Assembly: GCA_002381695.1 (NCBI GenBank)
Contig: DFXM01000018.1
Location: forward strand, 40,095 to 104,094
Direction: 5' to 3'
From: Clostridium sp. UBA4108
GTDB taxonomy: Bacteria > Bacillota > Clostridia > Clostridiales > Clostridiaceae
DNA: 64,000 nucleotides
The notes below the pieces were generated by a model. It was not told the DNA's origin, did not search any database, and saw only the letters and a program-made list of their open reading frames with translations. Within the stretch, counting starts at the first letter, position 1; every line of letters starts with the position of its first letter. Positions 1-7,808 of the stretch are shown piece by piece. The translations under genes were made by a program, and so were the position numbers.

Positions 1-20
1 GATCCCTGTTGTGACCACCA
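1..20 (+). tRNA. 3' end of a truncated tRNA, probably tRNA-Val
   Basis: The first 20 bases read as the 3' side of a T-loop (GATC), T-stem, a 7-nt acceptor strand (TGTGACC), a discriminator A and an encoded CCA, ending 12 nt before tRNA-Asp. The rest lies outside the window. Valine is inferred only from the usual clostridial order Val-Asp-Thr; the anticodon is not visible. Confidence 0.6.
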
Positions 21-32
21 TAAACTTAATAT

Positions 33-109
33 GGCCCAGTGGCTCAGTTGGTTAGAGTGCCGGCCTGTCACGCCGGAGGTCGAGGGTTCGAGTCCCTTCT
101 GGGTCGCCA
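33..109 (+). tRNA. tRNA-Asp (GTC)
   Basis: A complete 77-nt cloverleaf with encoded CCA. The acceptor strands GGCCCAG and CTGGGTC pair, the anticodon loop carries GTC at 67-69 between the stem halves CCGGC and GCCGG, and the T-loop is TTCGAGT. It reads aspartate GAC/GAU codons and belongs to a co-transcribed tRNA cluster with its neighbours. Confidence 0.97.
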
Positions 110-115
110 TAGTTT

Positions 116-190
116 GCTGGCATGGCTCAACGGTAGAGCAGCTGACTTGTAATCAGCAGGTTGTAGGTTCGATTCCTATTGCCAGCTCCA
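116..190 (+). tRNA. tRNA-Thr (TGT)
   Basis: A 75-nt cloverleaf with encoded CCA. Acceptor strands GCTGGCA and TGCCAGC pair; the anticodon stem GCTGA/TCAGC frames a loop with TGT at 148-150; the T-loop is TTCGATT. It follows tRNA-Asp by 6 nt and is the last gene of the cluster before a terminator. Confidence 0.97.
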
Positions 191-222
191 AAAAAGTTCT
201 AGAGAAATCTAGGACTTTTTTA
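188..222 (+). terminator. Rho-independent terminator of the tRNA cluster
   Basis: A hairpin built from AAAAAGTTCTAGA and TCTAGGACTTTTT around a GAAA loop, ending in a T-run. It starts at the CCA end of tRNA-Thr and closes the tRNA transcription unit. Confidence 0.8.
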
Positions 223-266
223 TTTTATGAATAGATATTTCTCAAATATATGTTAATCTAAAAGTA

Positions 267-305
267 AAAAGTGGTAGATAAATTTTAAATATTATCTACC
301 ACTTT
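267..305 (-). terminator. Terminator downstream of the helicase-loader gene
   Basis: Arms AAGTGGTAGATA and TATCTACCACTT form a 12-bp stem just beyond the stop at 318. The minus-strand transcript ends in a T-run; the plus strand is also followed by T, so it may act in both directions against the tRNA operon. Confidence 0.8.
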
Positions 306-317
306 AATTTATTCAAT

Positions 318-1292
318 CTATTTATTCAAAAATTTCTTTTGCAACCTTATATCATCACCATAGAATTTACATAGGGTAAAGTTACCTATCAATCTAGAGG
401 TAATTCTTTCAGAATAAATATTAGTTAACTCTTCAAGCGAATAATTGGTGGACACCATCATCTTTTTATTATTCAATAATCTAGAGTTTAGCAGGTTAAA
501 TAACTCAGTCTTTGAGAAGTCAGAAGACATTTCAGTACCTAAGTCATCTATAATTAATAAATCACAATTATTAATATACTCTTCTAAGGTGAAGTTACCA
601 TTAAAACGAATATCTCTTATTGATTTAATTAATTCTTCTGCAGTTTTATATATGACGAAATATCCTTTATCAATTAGATCTTTGGCAATACAATGAGATA
701 GAAATGTCTTACCTGTTCCAGAACTACCATAGAATAATAAGTTCTCATCGTTATTGTTAAAGTTCTTTATAAAATTCAAACTTGAGCTAGCAATATTTCT
801 TATATTATCTTTAGGACTATATTTCTCAGGTCCTTTTTTATCACTATAGTATTGCAGGTTAAAATTATCAAAATTATTTTTTTCTAACATAAAGCATAGA
901 GCAGAATTCTCATAATATATCTTTACTAATTTATTTTTGTAACAAGAACATTTATCTGATCCAATGAATCCAGTGTCTTTACACTTATTGCAATCATATT
1001 GAGGTTGTAAATAATCTAAAGGATATCCATGTTCAACTAATAACTCACCTTTTCTCATTCTCAAAGTAGTTATAGTTTCTTTTAATTCCTTAAGATATTC
1101 CTCACGTTTATCTAAAGCTTGAAGTGTATTTAAAGAAACAGAGAGACAAAGTTTCCCTATTTCTTTTTCAATTCTTTTTATTTCTGGCAATTTTAGTTCA
1201 ATTTCTGACTTACGATTCTCTAGAGACTTTTTCTGCCTAGAGTTTATTTCATCATAAATTTTCATTACTTGTAAATGATGATTACTGATCAT
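318..1292 (-). CDS. DnaC/DnaI-like replicative helicase loader ATPase
   Basis: A 324-residue AAA+ protein of the DnaC/DnaI/IstB group, which in Gram-positives delivers the replicative helicase onto DNA. Seen in the protein: a long charged N-terminal helix region (about 1-85), a Cys cluster C101-x2-C104 and C115-x-C117 likely to bind zinc, Walker A GSSGTGKT at 189-196, and Walker B LLIIDDLG. The Cys cluster between helical N-domain and ATPase matches the DnaI layout. It overlaps the upstream DnaD-like gene by 11 nt, so the two are translated together as a primosome pair. IstB of transposons shares the ATPase fold, but no transposase lies nearby and the partner is DnaD-like, so helicase loading is preferred. 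Confidence 0.85.
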   Translation of the reverse strand: MISNHHLQVMKIYDEINSRQKKSLENRKSEIELKLPEIKRIEKEIGKLCLSVSLNTLQALDKREEYLKELKETITTLRMRKGELLVEHGYPLDYLQPQYDCNKCKDTGFIGSDKCSCYKNKLVKIYYENSALCFMLEKNNFDNFNLQYYSDKKGPEKYSPKDNIRNIASSSLNFIKNFNNNDENLLFYGSSGTGKTFLSHCIAKDLIDKGYFVIYKTAEELIKSIRDIRFNGNFTLEEYINNCDLLIIDDLGTEMSSDFSKTELFNLLNSRLLNNKKMMVSTNYSLEELTNIYSERITSRLIGNFTLCKFYGDDIRLQKKFLNK

Positions 1293-2268
1293 TATTATCC
1301 CATCCTAAAAGTTTTCTTTCTAAAGCATCAAAATCATAAGTTCTTTGGTTATAATTAGTAAAGTTTCCCTTAGAATTATTCGGATTATTTATTATAGATT
1401 TAGGAGCAATTTTTTTTCTATCTTTAAGCTCAATATCTTGAAGGGTCTTAATATTGTCTTTAAACCAGCTATTGAGTATACCATCTATATATTTAAAATC
1501 TGCTCTATTTAATCTCTCAAAACAAACATCACAGGCTTTGTATATAATGTCTATAGGGAATTTATATACATTCAACCATTTTTCTAGAAGTTCTTCCTGG
1601 GGCTTCATTACATCACCATTTTTAACACCAAGATAAGTTAGTATTTTTCTTATATTCATCCATTTATCTTCATGTTTCTTTATATAATTTTGAGCTGCAT
1701 CTATGTCTTTTATATTAAAATCATGCCAAGATATGGCTATAGTCTCTATATATCTATAATCAGCTTTTCCTTTAGATACACAATATTCAATAAGTAATAA
1801 AATAAGTTCTGGAGAAAAACCAAAGTCTTTTTGCCAACCTAAATAGGTTGACATTTCTTTAGGAGAAAGAGGTCTTGCAAGAAGTCTTTCTATATCCTGA
1901 AGCATATCTTTAACTAATGAGTTATCTAATTCCTTCAATAGATTAATAGGGCGCTCACCCTCTTGAGGAATATTTGTTAAATCAAGAAATTCAACATTGT
2001 AATTTCCTATATTGTCTATAGGGGTCAATTTAATAACTCCCTCATCATTCCAATAGTTCCAAGCATTAAGGACATCTGTTTCGAGAAGTGATAATGCAGA
2101 AGCTATAAGAGAAGAGCTAGCACCTATTTCACCACTAATACAATATTTAAGACCAAGTAAATATACTTTTACATATTCTCCTCTAGCCTTCGCCATGAAA
2201 CTGTCAATAAAAACATTACTAACGGGAGTATAATCTAAGGTTTTGGATTTAAACATAAAAGTACTCAT
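1282..2268 (-). CDS. DnaD-domain primosome protein
   Basis: A 328-residue protein with the DnaD/DnaB2 architecture used by low-GC Gram-positives to remodel origins and restart forks. The N-terminal part (about 1-120) looks like a winged-helix domain; the central part (about 150-220) contains the DnaD-type segment ending in the YIxxIaxsW signature (YIETIAISW), and a second related helical segment ends in YIDGILNSWF near residue 265, so two DnaD repeats are probable. The C-terminus is polar and probably disordered. ATG 2268 is preceded by AAGGT on the minus strand. It forms an operon with the overlapping DnaC-like gene. Confidence 0.85.
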   Translation of the reverse strand: MSTFMFKSKTLDYTPVSNVFIDSFMAKARGEYVKVYLLGLKYCISGEIGASSSLIASALSLLETDVLNAWNYWNDEGVIKLTPIDNIGNYNVEFLDLTNIPQEGERPINLLKELDNSLVKDMLQDIERLLARPLSPKEMSTYLGWQKDFGFSPELILLLIEYCVSKGKADYRYIETIAISWHDFNIKDIDAAQNYIKKHEDKWMNIRKILTYLGVKNGDVMKPQEELLEKWLNVYKFPIDIIYKACDVCFERLNRADFKYIDGILNSWFKDNIKTLQDIELKDRKKIAPKSIINNPNNSKGNFTNYNQRTYDFDALERKLLGWDNNDQ

Positions 2269-2305
2269 GACATCGCTACCTTTCTAACTACTATATAACT
2301 ATACT

Positions 2306-2329
2306 TAAACATTATAGATTTAATGTTTA
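2306..2329. promoter_or_regulatory. Perfect 9-bp inverted repeat, candidate operator
   Basis: TAAACATTA and TAATGTTTA flank a 6-nt spacer in the divergent region between the DnaD-like gene and the M23 peptidase gene. It lies 38 nt upstream of the dnaD-like start, where a promoter for that operon would be expected. The protein that would bind is unknown. Confidence 0.35.
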
Positions 2330-2465
2330 TTATTATCAATAAAATTATATTATAAGTTTAGTATATCATAATAGCAATTATTTTAGAGTAAATATATATA
2401 ATAAAACTTATGTTTAATATTTTAAAAACAGGGAATATTATCATTTAGGTAAGGAGGTCATACTT

Positions 2466-3113
2466 ATGAATAAAAGTTTTTGTTATGGTGCCATTATTAT
2501 AGGAATATCGATAATATGCATTTCAACTATGATAAGTGCCTTTAACAAAGTTACTACAAAAGAGATTCAGTTAAGTGAAGAAAAAGTACCGGTAAAAATT
2601 GATGATGAGAAGATAGAGATAAAAAATGAAAAGATAGAACTGAAGAACATGATAGCAGAAGCAATTAAAGAAGAAGAAAGAATAAGTAGAGGAGAAAATA
2701 ATAATGACAATTCCAAACAAGTATTTCTTCACAAATCAATACATACTCCGACAAGTGGAGTATTAACATCTACATTTGGAGAAAAAAGAGGTGAATCAAT
2801 ACATAAAGGAATTGATTTAGCAGCCCCTACAGGAACTCCGATAGAAGCAGCATTTACGGGAGTTATCAATTATTCAGGAGTAGCTAAAGGATATGGCAAG
2901 GTTGTTATAATAGATCATGACAATGGTATGCAAACAGTATATGCTCATTGTAATAAACTTTATGTAAACACAGGAGAGAATATTAATAGAGGACAATTAA
3001 TCGCTGAGGTGGGAAATACTGGCGACAGTACAGGGCCACATCTTCATTTTGAATTGAAAATTAATGGGAATACTATAGATCCATTAGAATATAAAGGTGA
3101 TTATCAATATTAA
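2466..3113 (+). CDS. Membrane-anchored M23 family peptidoglycan endopeptidase
   Basis: A 215-residue single-pass protein with a LytM/M23 domain outside the membrane, cutting peptide bridges of peptidoglycan. One hydrophobic segment at about 7-26 acts as uncleaved anchor, followed by a charged, probably coiled stalk (35-80). The peptidase domain (about 93-210) keeps all metal and catalytic residues: H113 and D117 in HKGID, H161 in YAHC, and H192-x-H194 in HLHFE, so it should be active. The start is fixed by AAGGAGG 10 nt upstream. Size and topology resemble the sporulation proteins SpoIIQ and SpoIIQ-like LytM factors, but that role cannot be assigned from sequence alone. It is monocistronic, closed by a strong terminator. 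Confidence 0.85.
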   Translation: MNKSFCYGAIIIGISIICISTMISAFNKVTTKEIQLSEEKVPVKIDDEKIEIKNEKIELKNMIAEAIKEEERISRGENNNDNSKQVFLHKSIHTPTSGVLTSTFGEKRGESIHKGIDLAAPTGTPIEAAFTGVINYSGVAKGYGKVVIIDHDNGMQTVYAHCNKLYVNTGENINRGQLIAEVGNTGDSTGPHLHFELKINGNTIDPLEYKGDYQY

Positions 3114-3138
3114 ACAAAAAGTATTTATACAGAAAAGT

Positions 3139-3172
3139 AAAATCCAAAGAGCATTTTGTTCTTTGGATTTTA
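3139..3172 (+). terminator. Terminator of the M23 peptidase gene
   Basis: AAATCCAAAGA and TCTTTGGATTT form an 11-bp stem around GCATTTTGT, with T residues on the 3' side, 26 nt after the stop codon. Confidence 0.8.
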
Positions 3173-3273
3173 GTTTATTCATTAAGAAAATCCACTTTAA
3201 ACTAATAATAACTTGATAAAATAATAAATTTTAGAACATAGATAATGAACAAAAATGAATAATATGTTAAATT

Positions 3274-3290
3274 ACTTTGATTATCAAATT
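3274..3290. promoter_or_regulatory. FabT-type operator 1
   Basis: ACTTTGATTATCAAATT matches the published streptococcal FabT consensus (ANTTTGATTATCAAATT) at every defined position. It lies 16 nt upstream of the -35 box of the fab operon. Confidence 0.75.
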
Positions 3291-3306
3291 AAACATATAA
3301 AAGTTA

Positions 3307-3335
3307 TTGACATATAGGAATATAAAATATATACT
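3307..3335 (+). promoter_or_regulatory. Sigma-A promoter of the fab operon
   Basis: TTGACA (3307-3312) and TATACT (3330-3335) are separated by 17 nt, nearly consensus. The downstream FabT-type operators overlap the -10 box and the expected start of transcription, a layout suited to repression. Confidence 0.75.
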
Positions 3336-3363
3336 TTGACTATCAAATAATTTGAATATCAAA
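3333..3363. promoter_or_regulatory. FabT-type operators 2 and 3, adjacent
   Basis: ACTTTGACTATCAAAT (3333-3348) and TTTGAATATCAAA (3351-3363) are two more copies of the palindromic TTTGA-TATCAAA core, each with one change. They run from the -10 box across the likely start site and end 23 nt before the fabT ATG. Together with the upstream copy they make three sites in 90 bp. Confidence 0.7.
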
Positions 3364-3386
3364 CAAAATTAAAGGAGGACTTATTT

Positions 3387-3851
3387 ATGGCACCGCCTTC
3401 TTCAAATAAGAAAATATTAAATGAACTTTTAGTTGAAACCTTTAATGATATTTTAGAGATAGAGCAAAATGCTTTAAAGGATGGGGTCTTAAGTGATCTA
3501 TCAATAACTGAGGTACATACAATTGATGCTATAGGTATGTATAGTGCAAGAACGATGACTGAAGTAGCTCAAGATTTAGGAATTACAGTAGGAACGTTAA
3601 CTACAGCTATAAATAAATTAGTGAAGAAAGAGTACGTTGAGAGAGAAAGAGCTGAAGAGGACAGAAGATCAGTAATGATAGCTCTTACTAGAAAAGGGAA
3701 ATTAGCTTATAGAATACATGAAAAATTTCATCAAGATATGATAACAGAGACTATTGAGGGACTAACTGATGAAGAAGAGACAGTGCTTATGAAGTCTCTA
3801 GATAAATTAAATAAATTTTTTAAAGCTAAATATAATCTTAAAAACAAGTAA
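3387..3851 (+). CDS. fabT: FabT-like MarR family repressor of fatty-acid synthesis
   Basis: A 154-residue MarR-type winged-helix regulator. The recognition region MTEVAQDLGITVGTLTTAINKLVKKEYVERER and the wing EEDRRSVMIALTRKG are visible at about 55-110 (quoted here by their ends: MTEVAQDLG and ALTRKG), with helices on both sides for dimerisation. Members called FabT bind long-chain acyl-ACP and repress fab genes. The assignment rests on three pieces of context: it is the first gene of the fab operon, its promoter carries three FabT-type boxes, and fabH follows by 11 nt. It is thus expected to repress its own operon. AAGGAGG lies 8 nt before the ATG. Confidence 0.85.
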   Translation: MAPPSSNKKILNELLVETFNDILEIEQNALKDGVLSDLSITEVHTIDAIGMYSARTMTEVAQDLGITVGTLTTAINKLVKKEYVERERAEEDRRSVMIALTRKGKLAYRIHEKFHQDMITETIEGLTDEEETVLMKSLDKLNKFFKAKYNLKNK

Positions 3852-3862
3852 AGGAGAGTACC

Positions 3863-4837
3863 ATGAAAAATTTTAAAATAATAGGTACTGGTTCTTATAT
3901 TCCTGATAATGTGGTAACGAATGAAAATCTTGAGGGTTTAGTAGATACATCTAATCAGTGGATTATCGAACGGACAGGAATAAGTGAAAGAAGAATATCT
4001 AAGGATGAAGATACATCTATAATAGCTTCTAAAGCAGCTCTGAAGGCTATAGAAAGTAGTGGAATTAATCCTGAAGATATAGAATTAATAATTGTAGGTA
4101 CGGTTAGTCCAGACTCACTAGTTCCATCAGTAGCATGTAATGTTCAAAAAGCGATAGGAGCTAGTAATGCAATGGCTTTTGATATAAATGCTGCCTGTAG
4201 TGGTTTCATGTTTGGATTAAGTATAGTAGAAAATTTTATAGCTACAGGAAGCGCAAAAACCGCATTAATAATTGGAGCAGAGGTACTATCTAAAATCATT
4301 GATTGGAAGGATAGAGGAACCTGTATATTATTTGGTGATGGAGCAGGAGCTGTAGTTGTTACAAGAAGTGAAGAGCAGGGAATATGCTCAATAAATTGTA
4401 AAAGTGTTGGAGCCAAAGGAGAATCTCTAACATGCGGAGGAGTGGATTTAGAAAATCCTTATGCAAATAAAATTTCCTACAATTCTAAGATTAATATGAA
4501 TGGTAAAGAGATATATAAATTTGCAGTGAGGGTAATGGAGCAAGAATTTAATAGAATATTGAAGGAACAATCCTTAACTAAGGAAGAAATAGATTTTATC
4601 ATTCCGCATCAAGCAAACTTAAGAATGATAGAGAGTTTTAGTAAAAAGACTAATATAGCTATGGAAAAATTTATAATAAATTTAGATAGGGTAGGTAATA
4701 CGTCAGCAGCTAGTATACCTATAGCATTGGATGAAGCAGCAAAAAACAATAGATTTAGAAATCAGGATAAAATTATGATTATAGGTTTTGGTGGAGGTCT
4801 AACTTTTGGTAGTGGATTAATAATATGGAGTATTTAA
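3863..4837 (+). CDS. fabH: Beta-ketoacyl-ACP synthase III
   Basis: The 324-residue condensing enzyme that starts each chain, joining acetyl-CoA or a branched primer to malonyl-ACP in the cytosol. Catalytic Cys112 sits in AACSGF, the His in IIPHQANLRM and the Asn in RVGNTSAAS, completing the Cys-His-Asn triad; the glycine-rich end GFGGGLTFGS is typical of the family. Full length. It follows fabT by 11 nt and precedes acpP by 19 nt. Confidence 0.96.
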   Translation: MKNFKIIGTGSYIPDNVVTNENLEGLVDTSNQWIIERTGISERRISKDEDTSIIASKAALKAIESSGINPEDIELIIVGTVSPDSLVPSVACNVQKAIGASNAMAFDINAACSGFMFGLSIVENFIATGSAKTALIIGAEVLSKIIDWKDRGTCILFGDGAGAVVVTRSEEQGICSINCKSVGAKGESLTCGGVDLENPYANKISYNSKINMNGKEIYKFAVRVMEQEFNRILKEQSLTKEEIDFIIPHQANLRMIESFSKKTNIAMEKFIINLDRVGNTSAASIPIALDEAAKNNRFRNQDKIMIIGFGGGLTFGSGLIIWSI

Positions 4838-4856
4838 ATTTAAGGAGGAATTATAT

Positions 4857-5090
4857 ATGGTATTAGAAAAAGTAAAAAAAATAATTGCAGATCAGTTATC
4901 TATGGAGATAGAAGAGGTTAAGGAAACTTCAACATTTTCTGATGATCTAGGAGTAGATTCTCTTGAAATATTTGAAATTGTCATGAGTTTAGAAGAAGAG
5001 TTTAACATAGAAATACCTAATGAAGATATTGAAAATATAAAATCAGTTGGAGATATAACGAATTATATAACGAGAAGAATAGATAACTAA
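4857..5090 (+). CDS. acpP: Acyl carrier protein
   Basis: A 77-residue acidic four-helix carrier that holds growing acyl chains on 4'-phosphopantetheine. The attachment serine is S35 in GVDSLE, followed by the conserved EIVMSLEEEFNIEIP helix start. Preceded by AAGGAGG. Position between fabH and fabK is standard for clostridia. Confidence 0.96.
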   Translation: MVLEKVKKIIADQLSMEIEEVKETSTFSDDLGVDSLEIFEIVMSLEEEFNIEIPNEDIENIKSVGDITNYITRRIDN

Positions 5091-5096
5091 TTAAAG

Positions 5097-5120
5097 GGTC
5101 AGGTATTTAAATATCTGACC
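5097..5120 (+). other. Intercistronic hairpin between acpP and fabK
   Basis: GGTCAGGTATTT and AAATATCTGACC pair over 24 nt in the only sizeable gap (50 nt) at the front of the operon. No T-run follows, so it is more likely an mRNA-stabilising or processing hairpin than a terminator; it could raise acpP transcript over the downstream genes. Confidence 0.5.
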
Positions 5121-5140
5121 TTAACCATAGGGAGGTTAAT

Positions 5141-6088
5141 ATGTTCAAATCAGATATATGTGATATTTTAGGCATAGAATATCCTATAATTCAAGGAGGG
5201 ATGGCCTGGATAGCAGATAGCAGTTTAGCGGCTGCAGTATCTAATGCAGGAGGTTTAGGAATTATAGCGGCAGGAAATAATGTTCCTGAGAATGTTAGAA
5301 TTGAAATAAAAAAAGCAAAAAAACTTACCAACAAACCCTTTGGAGTAAATATTATGCTATTAAGCCCTAATGCTGATGAAATAGCTAGGATTGTATGTGA
5401 GGAAGGTGTAGAGGTAATCACTACAGGAGCGGGAAGTCCAGGTAAATACATGGATATGTGGAAAAGTCATAACATTAAGGTTATTCCAGTAGTTGCATCA
5501 ACTGCATTAGCGAAAAGGATGGAAAGAAGTGGAGCACATATGGTAATAGCAGAAGGGTGTGAAGCAGGTGGACATATAGGTGAATTAACAACTATGACGT
5601 TAGTACCTCAAGTAGTAGATGCTGTGAGCATACCAGTAATAGCAGCTGGTGGTATAGGTGATGGAAGAGGCATGGTGGCGGCTTTTGCATTAGGTGCAAA
5701 AGGTGCTCAAATAGGAACAAAATTTTTAGTAGCTAACGAATGTAATGTTCATGATAATTATAAAGAAAAGATTATAGGAAGTAAGGATATTGATTCTATA
5801 GTAACAGGTAGAAGTACGGGTCATCCTGTTAGAGTACTTAGAAATAAACTAAGTAGAGAGTTTGTAAATATAGAAAAGAGCGAAAAATCTTTTGAGGAGA
5901 TTGAAAAATTAGGATCAGGAGCTTTAAGAAAAGCAGTAGTAGAAGGTGATGTAGATAATGGCTCAGTTATGGCTGGACAAATTGCAGCTATGATAAAGCG
6001 AAGAGAGAGTTGTGAAGATATTATAAAGGATTTAGTAAGTAGCACTTTAGAGGCAATAGAATATTTAAAAAGAGAATTTAAGATTTAG
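5141..6088 (+). CDS. fabK: Enoyl-ACP reductase II (FMN)
   Basis: A 315-residue TIM-barrel flavoprotein of the nitronate monooxygenase/FabK group, reducing trans-2-enoyl-ACP with NAD(P)H in the last step of each elongation cycle. The N-terminus IEYPIIQGGMAWIADS, the glycine motif VIAAGGIGDG and EGCEAGGHIGEL are characteristic. Its place in the fab operon, with no FabI or FabL in sight, identifies it as FabK rather than a nitronate monooxygenase. FabK enzymes are insensitive to triclosan (family knowledge). Confidence 0.93.
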   Translation: MFKSDICDILGIEYPIIQGGMAWIADSSLAAAVSNAGGLGIIAAGNNVPENVRIEIKKAKKLTNKPFGVNIMLLSPNADEIARIVCEEGVEVITTGAGSPGKYMDMWKSHNIKVIPVVASTALAKRMERSGAHMVIAEGCEAGGHIGELTTMTLVPQVVDAVSIPVIAAGGIGDGRGMVAAFALGAKGAQIGTKFLVANECNVHDNYKEKIIGSKDIDSIVTGRSTGHPVRVLRNKLSREFVNIEKSEKSFEEIEKLGSGALRKAVVEGDVDNGSVMAGQIAAMIKRRESCEDIIKDLVSSTLEAIEYLKREFKI

Positions 6089-6098
6089 AGAGGTTATT

Positions 6099-7040
6099 AT
6101 GAGAAAAATAGGATTTATTTTTCCAGGACAGGGTGCTCAGTATGTAGGTATGGGTAAGGAATTATATGATAATTTTATAGAAGCACAAGAAGTATTTAAA
6201 AATGCTAATAGGATTTTAAAAAGAGATGTGGCTGAATTATGTTTTAAAGGGCCGGTAGAAGCGTTAAATTCAACAGAAAATACTCAAGTTGCTATAGTAA
6301 CTATGTCAATGGCAGCCTTAGAAGTATTAAAGAGTTTCGGAATTAAGCCTTACATGGTAGCAGGTTTTAGCTTGGGGGAGTATTCAGCCCTAATATGTAG
6401 TAAAGTAATAAGTTTTTCTGATGGAATAAACACTGTAGAAAAAAGAGGAAAATTTATGAAAGAAGCTGGAGATTTAAGACCAGGGAAAATGGCAGCAGTG
6501 ATTGGACTATCTGCCGAAGAGATACATAATGTATGTGATGAATGCTCTAATTTGGGAGTAATATCTATAGCTAATTACAATTGTCCTTCTCAGATAGTAA
6601 TTTCCGGGGAAATAGAAGCTTTAAAAAAAGCCATGGAAAAATGTATAGAAAAAGGTGCAAAAAGAGTCATAGAGCTTCCAGTTAGTGGAGCATTTCACAC
6701 TACATTATTAAATACAGCTTCAGAAAAACTATTAAAGGAGTTAGAGGATATAGAATTTAGTGAACCAGTAATAGATATAGTTCCAAATGTAACAGGTAAT
6801 AAGTTAGAAAAATATGAAGATATAAGAGAAATTTTAATGAATCAAATAAAAAGTTCTGTACAATGGGAGAAAACCATAAGAACCATGATAGAAGATGGAG
6901 TTGAAATTTTTATTGAGATAGGACCGAATAAAACTCTTAGTAGTTTTATTAAAAAGATCAATAGGTCAATTAAGGTGTTAAACATAGAAAATCTAGAGTC
7001 GCTTAGGAGCACACTTAAAGAATTGAAAATAGAATTTTAG
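6099..7040 (+). CDS. fabD: Malonyl-CoA:ACP transacylase
   Basis: A 313-residue alpha/beta hydrolase-like enzyme moving malonate from CoA to ACP. The start FIFPGQGAQYVGMG, the nucleophile S91 in GFSLG, and the catalytic His in SGAFHTTLL are present. It starts 10 nt after fabK and ends 11 nt before fabG, so it is tightly coupled in the operon. Confidence 0.95.
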   Translation: MRKIGFIFPGQGAQYVGMGKELYDNFIEAQEVFKNANRILKRDVAELCFKGPVEALNSTENTQVAIVTMSMAALEVLKSFGIKPYMVAGFSLGEYSALICSKVISFSDGINTVEKRGKFMKEAGDLRPGKMAAVIGLSAEEIHNVCDECSNLGVISIANYNCPSQIVISGEIEALKKAMEKCIEKGAKRVIELPVSGAFHTTLLNTASEKLLKELEDIEFSEPVIDIVPNVTGNKLEKYEDIREILMNQIKSSVQWEKTIRTMIEDGVEIFIEIGPNKTLSSFIKKINRSIKVLNIENLESLRSTLKELKIEF

Positions 7041-7051
7041 GAGAGAAGTGT

Positions 7052-7792
7052 ATGTTAAAAGGAAAAAATGTGGTTATAACTGGTGGTAGTAGAGGCATAG
7101 GAAAGGCTATTGCACTTGCATGTGCTCAAAATGGAGCTAATGTAGCAATAAGCTATGTAAGCAGTGATAATGAAGCTTCAAGTGTTATAGAAACTATAGA
7201 AGCTTTAGGAGTTAAAGGTATAAGAATAAAGGGTGATATTAGTAATTCAAATCAGTGCAAAGATTTTATAAAGGAAGTATCAGAAAGATTTGGTTCAATA
7301 GACATATTAGTTAATAATGCAGGTATAACTAGAGATGGACTTTTAATGAGGATGAAAGAAGAAGACTTTGATAGAGTAATTGAGGTTAATTTAAAAGGTA
7401 TATTTAACAGTTCAAAAGAAGTAATTGGATCAATGATAAAACAAAAATGCGGCAGAATAATAAATATTTCCTCTGTGGTAGGAATAGCTGGAAATGGCGG
7501 GCAGGTAAATTATGCGGCATCAAAAGCAGGAGTAATAGGATTCACAAAGTCATTAGCTAAAGAAGTTGGAAGTAGAGGAATAACGGTAAATGCCGTTGCA
7601 CCAGGCTTCATTGAAAGTGATATGACGGAATGTTTAGCTGATAAAGTAAAGGAAGAAATGATTAAAAGTATTCCTTTAAAAAGTTTTGGAAAAGGTGAAG
7701 ATATAGCAAACTTAGTAGTGTACTTAGCTTCAGATAAATCTAGATATATAACAGGGCAGGTAATAAATGTAGATGGCGGAATGCTAATGTAA
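7052..7792 (+). CDS. fabG: 3-oxoacyl-ACP reductase
   Basis: A 246-residue short-chain dehydrogenase that reduces 3-oxoacyl-ACP with NADPH. The cofactor motif GGSRGIG (11-17), NNAG (88-91) and the catalytic S141, Y154 and K158 are visible, and the C-terminal YITGQVINVDGGM is the standard FabG ending. AGGAGAG precedes the ATG. Confidence 0.95.
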   Translation: MLKGKNVVITGGSRGIGKAIALACAQNGANVAISYVSSDNEASSVIETIEALGVKGIRIKGDISNSNQCKDFIKEVSERFGSIDILVNNAGITRDGLLMRMKEEDFDRVIEVNLKGIFNSSKEVIGSMIKQKCGRIINISSVVGIAGNGGQVNYAASKAGVIGFTKSLAKEVGSRGITVNAVAPGFIESDMTECLADKVKEEMIKSIPLKSFGKGEDIANLVVYLASDKSRYITGQVINVDGGMLM

Positions 7793-7808
7793 TAAAGGAG
7801 TGAATCTT

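Noticed and set aside
31..234. 67-codon open frame over the tRNAs
   Set aside because: It runs through tRNA-Asp, tRNA-Thr and their terminator; the bases are fully explained by RNA genes.
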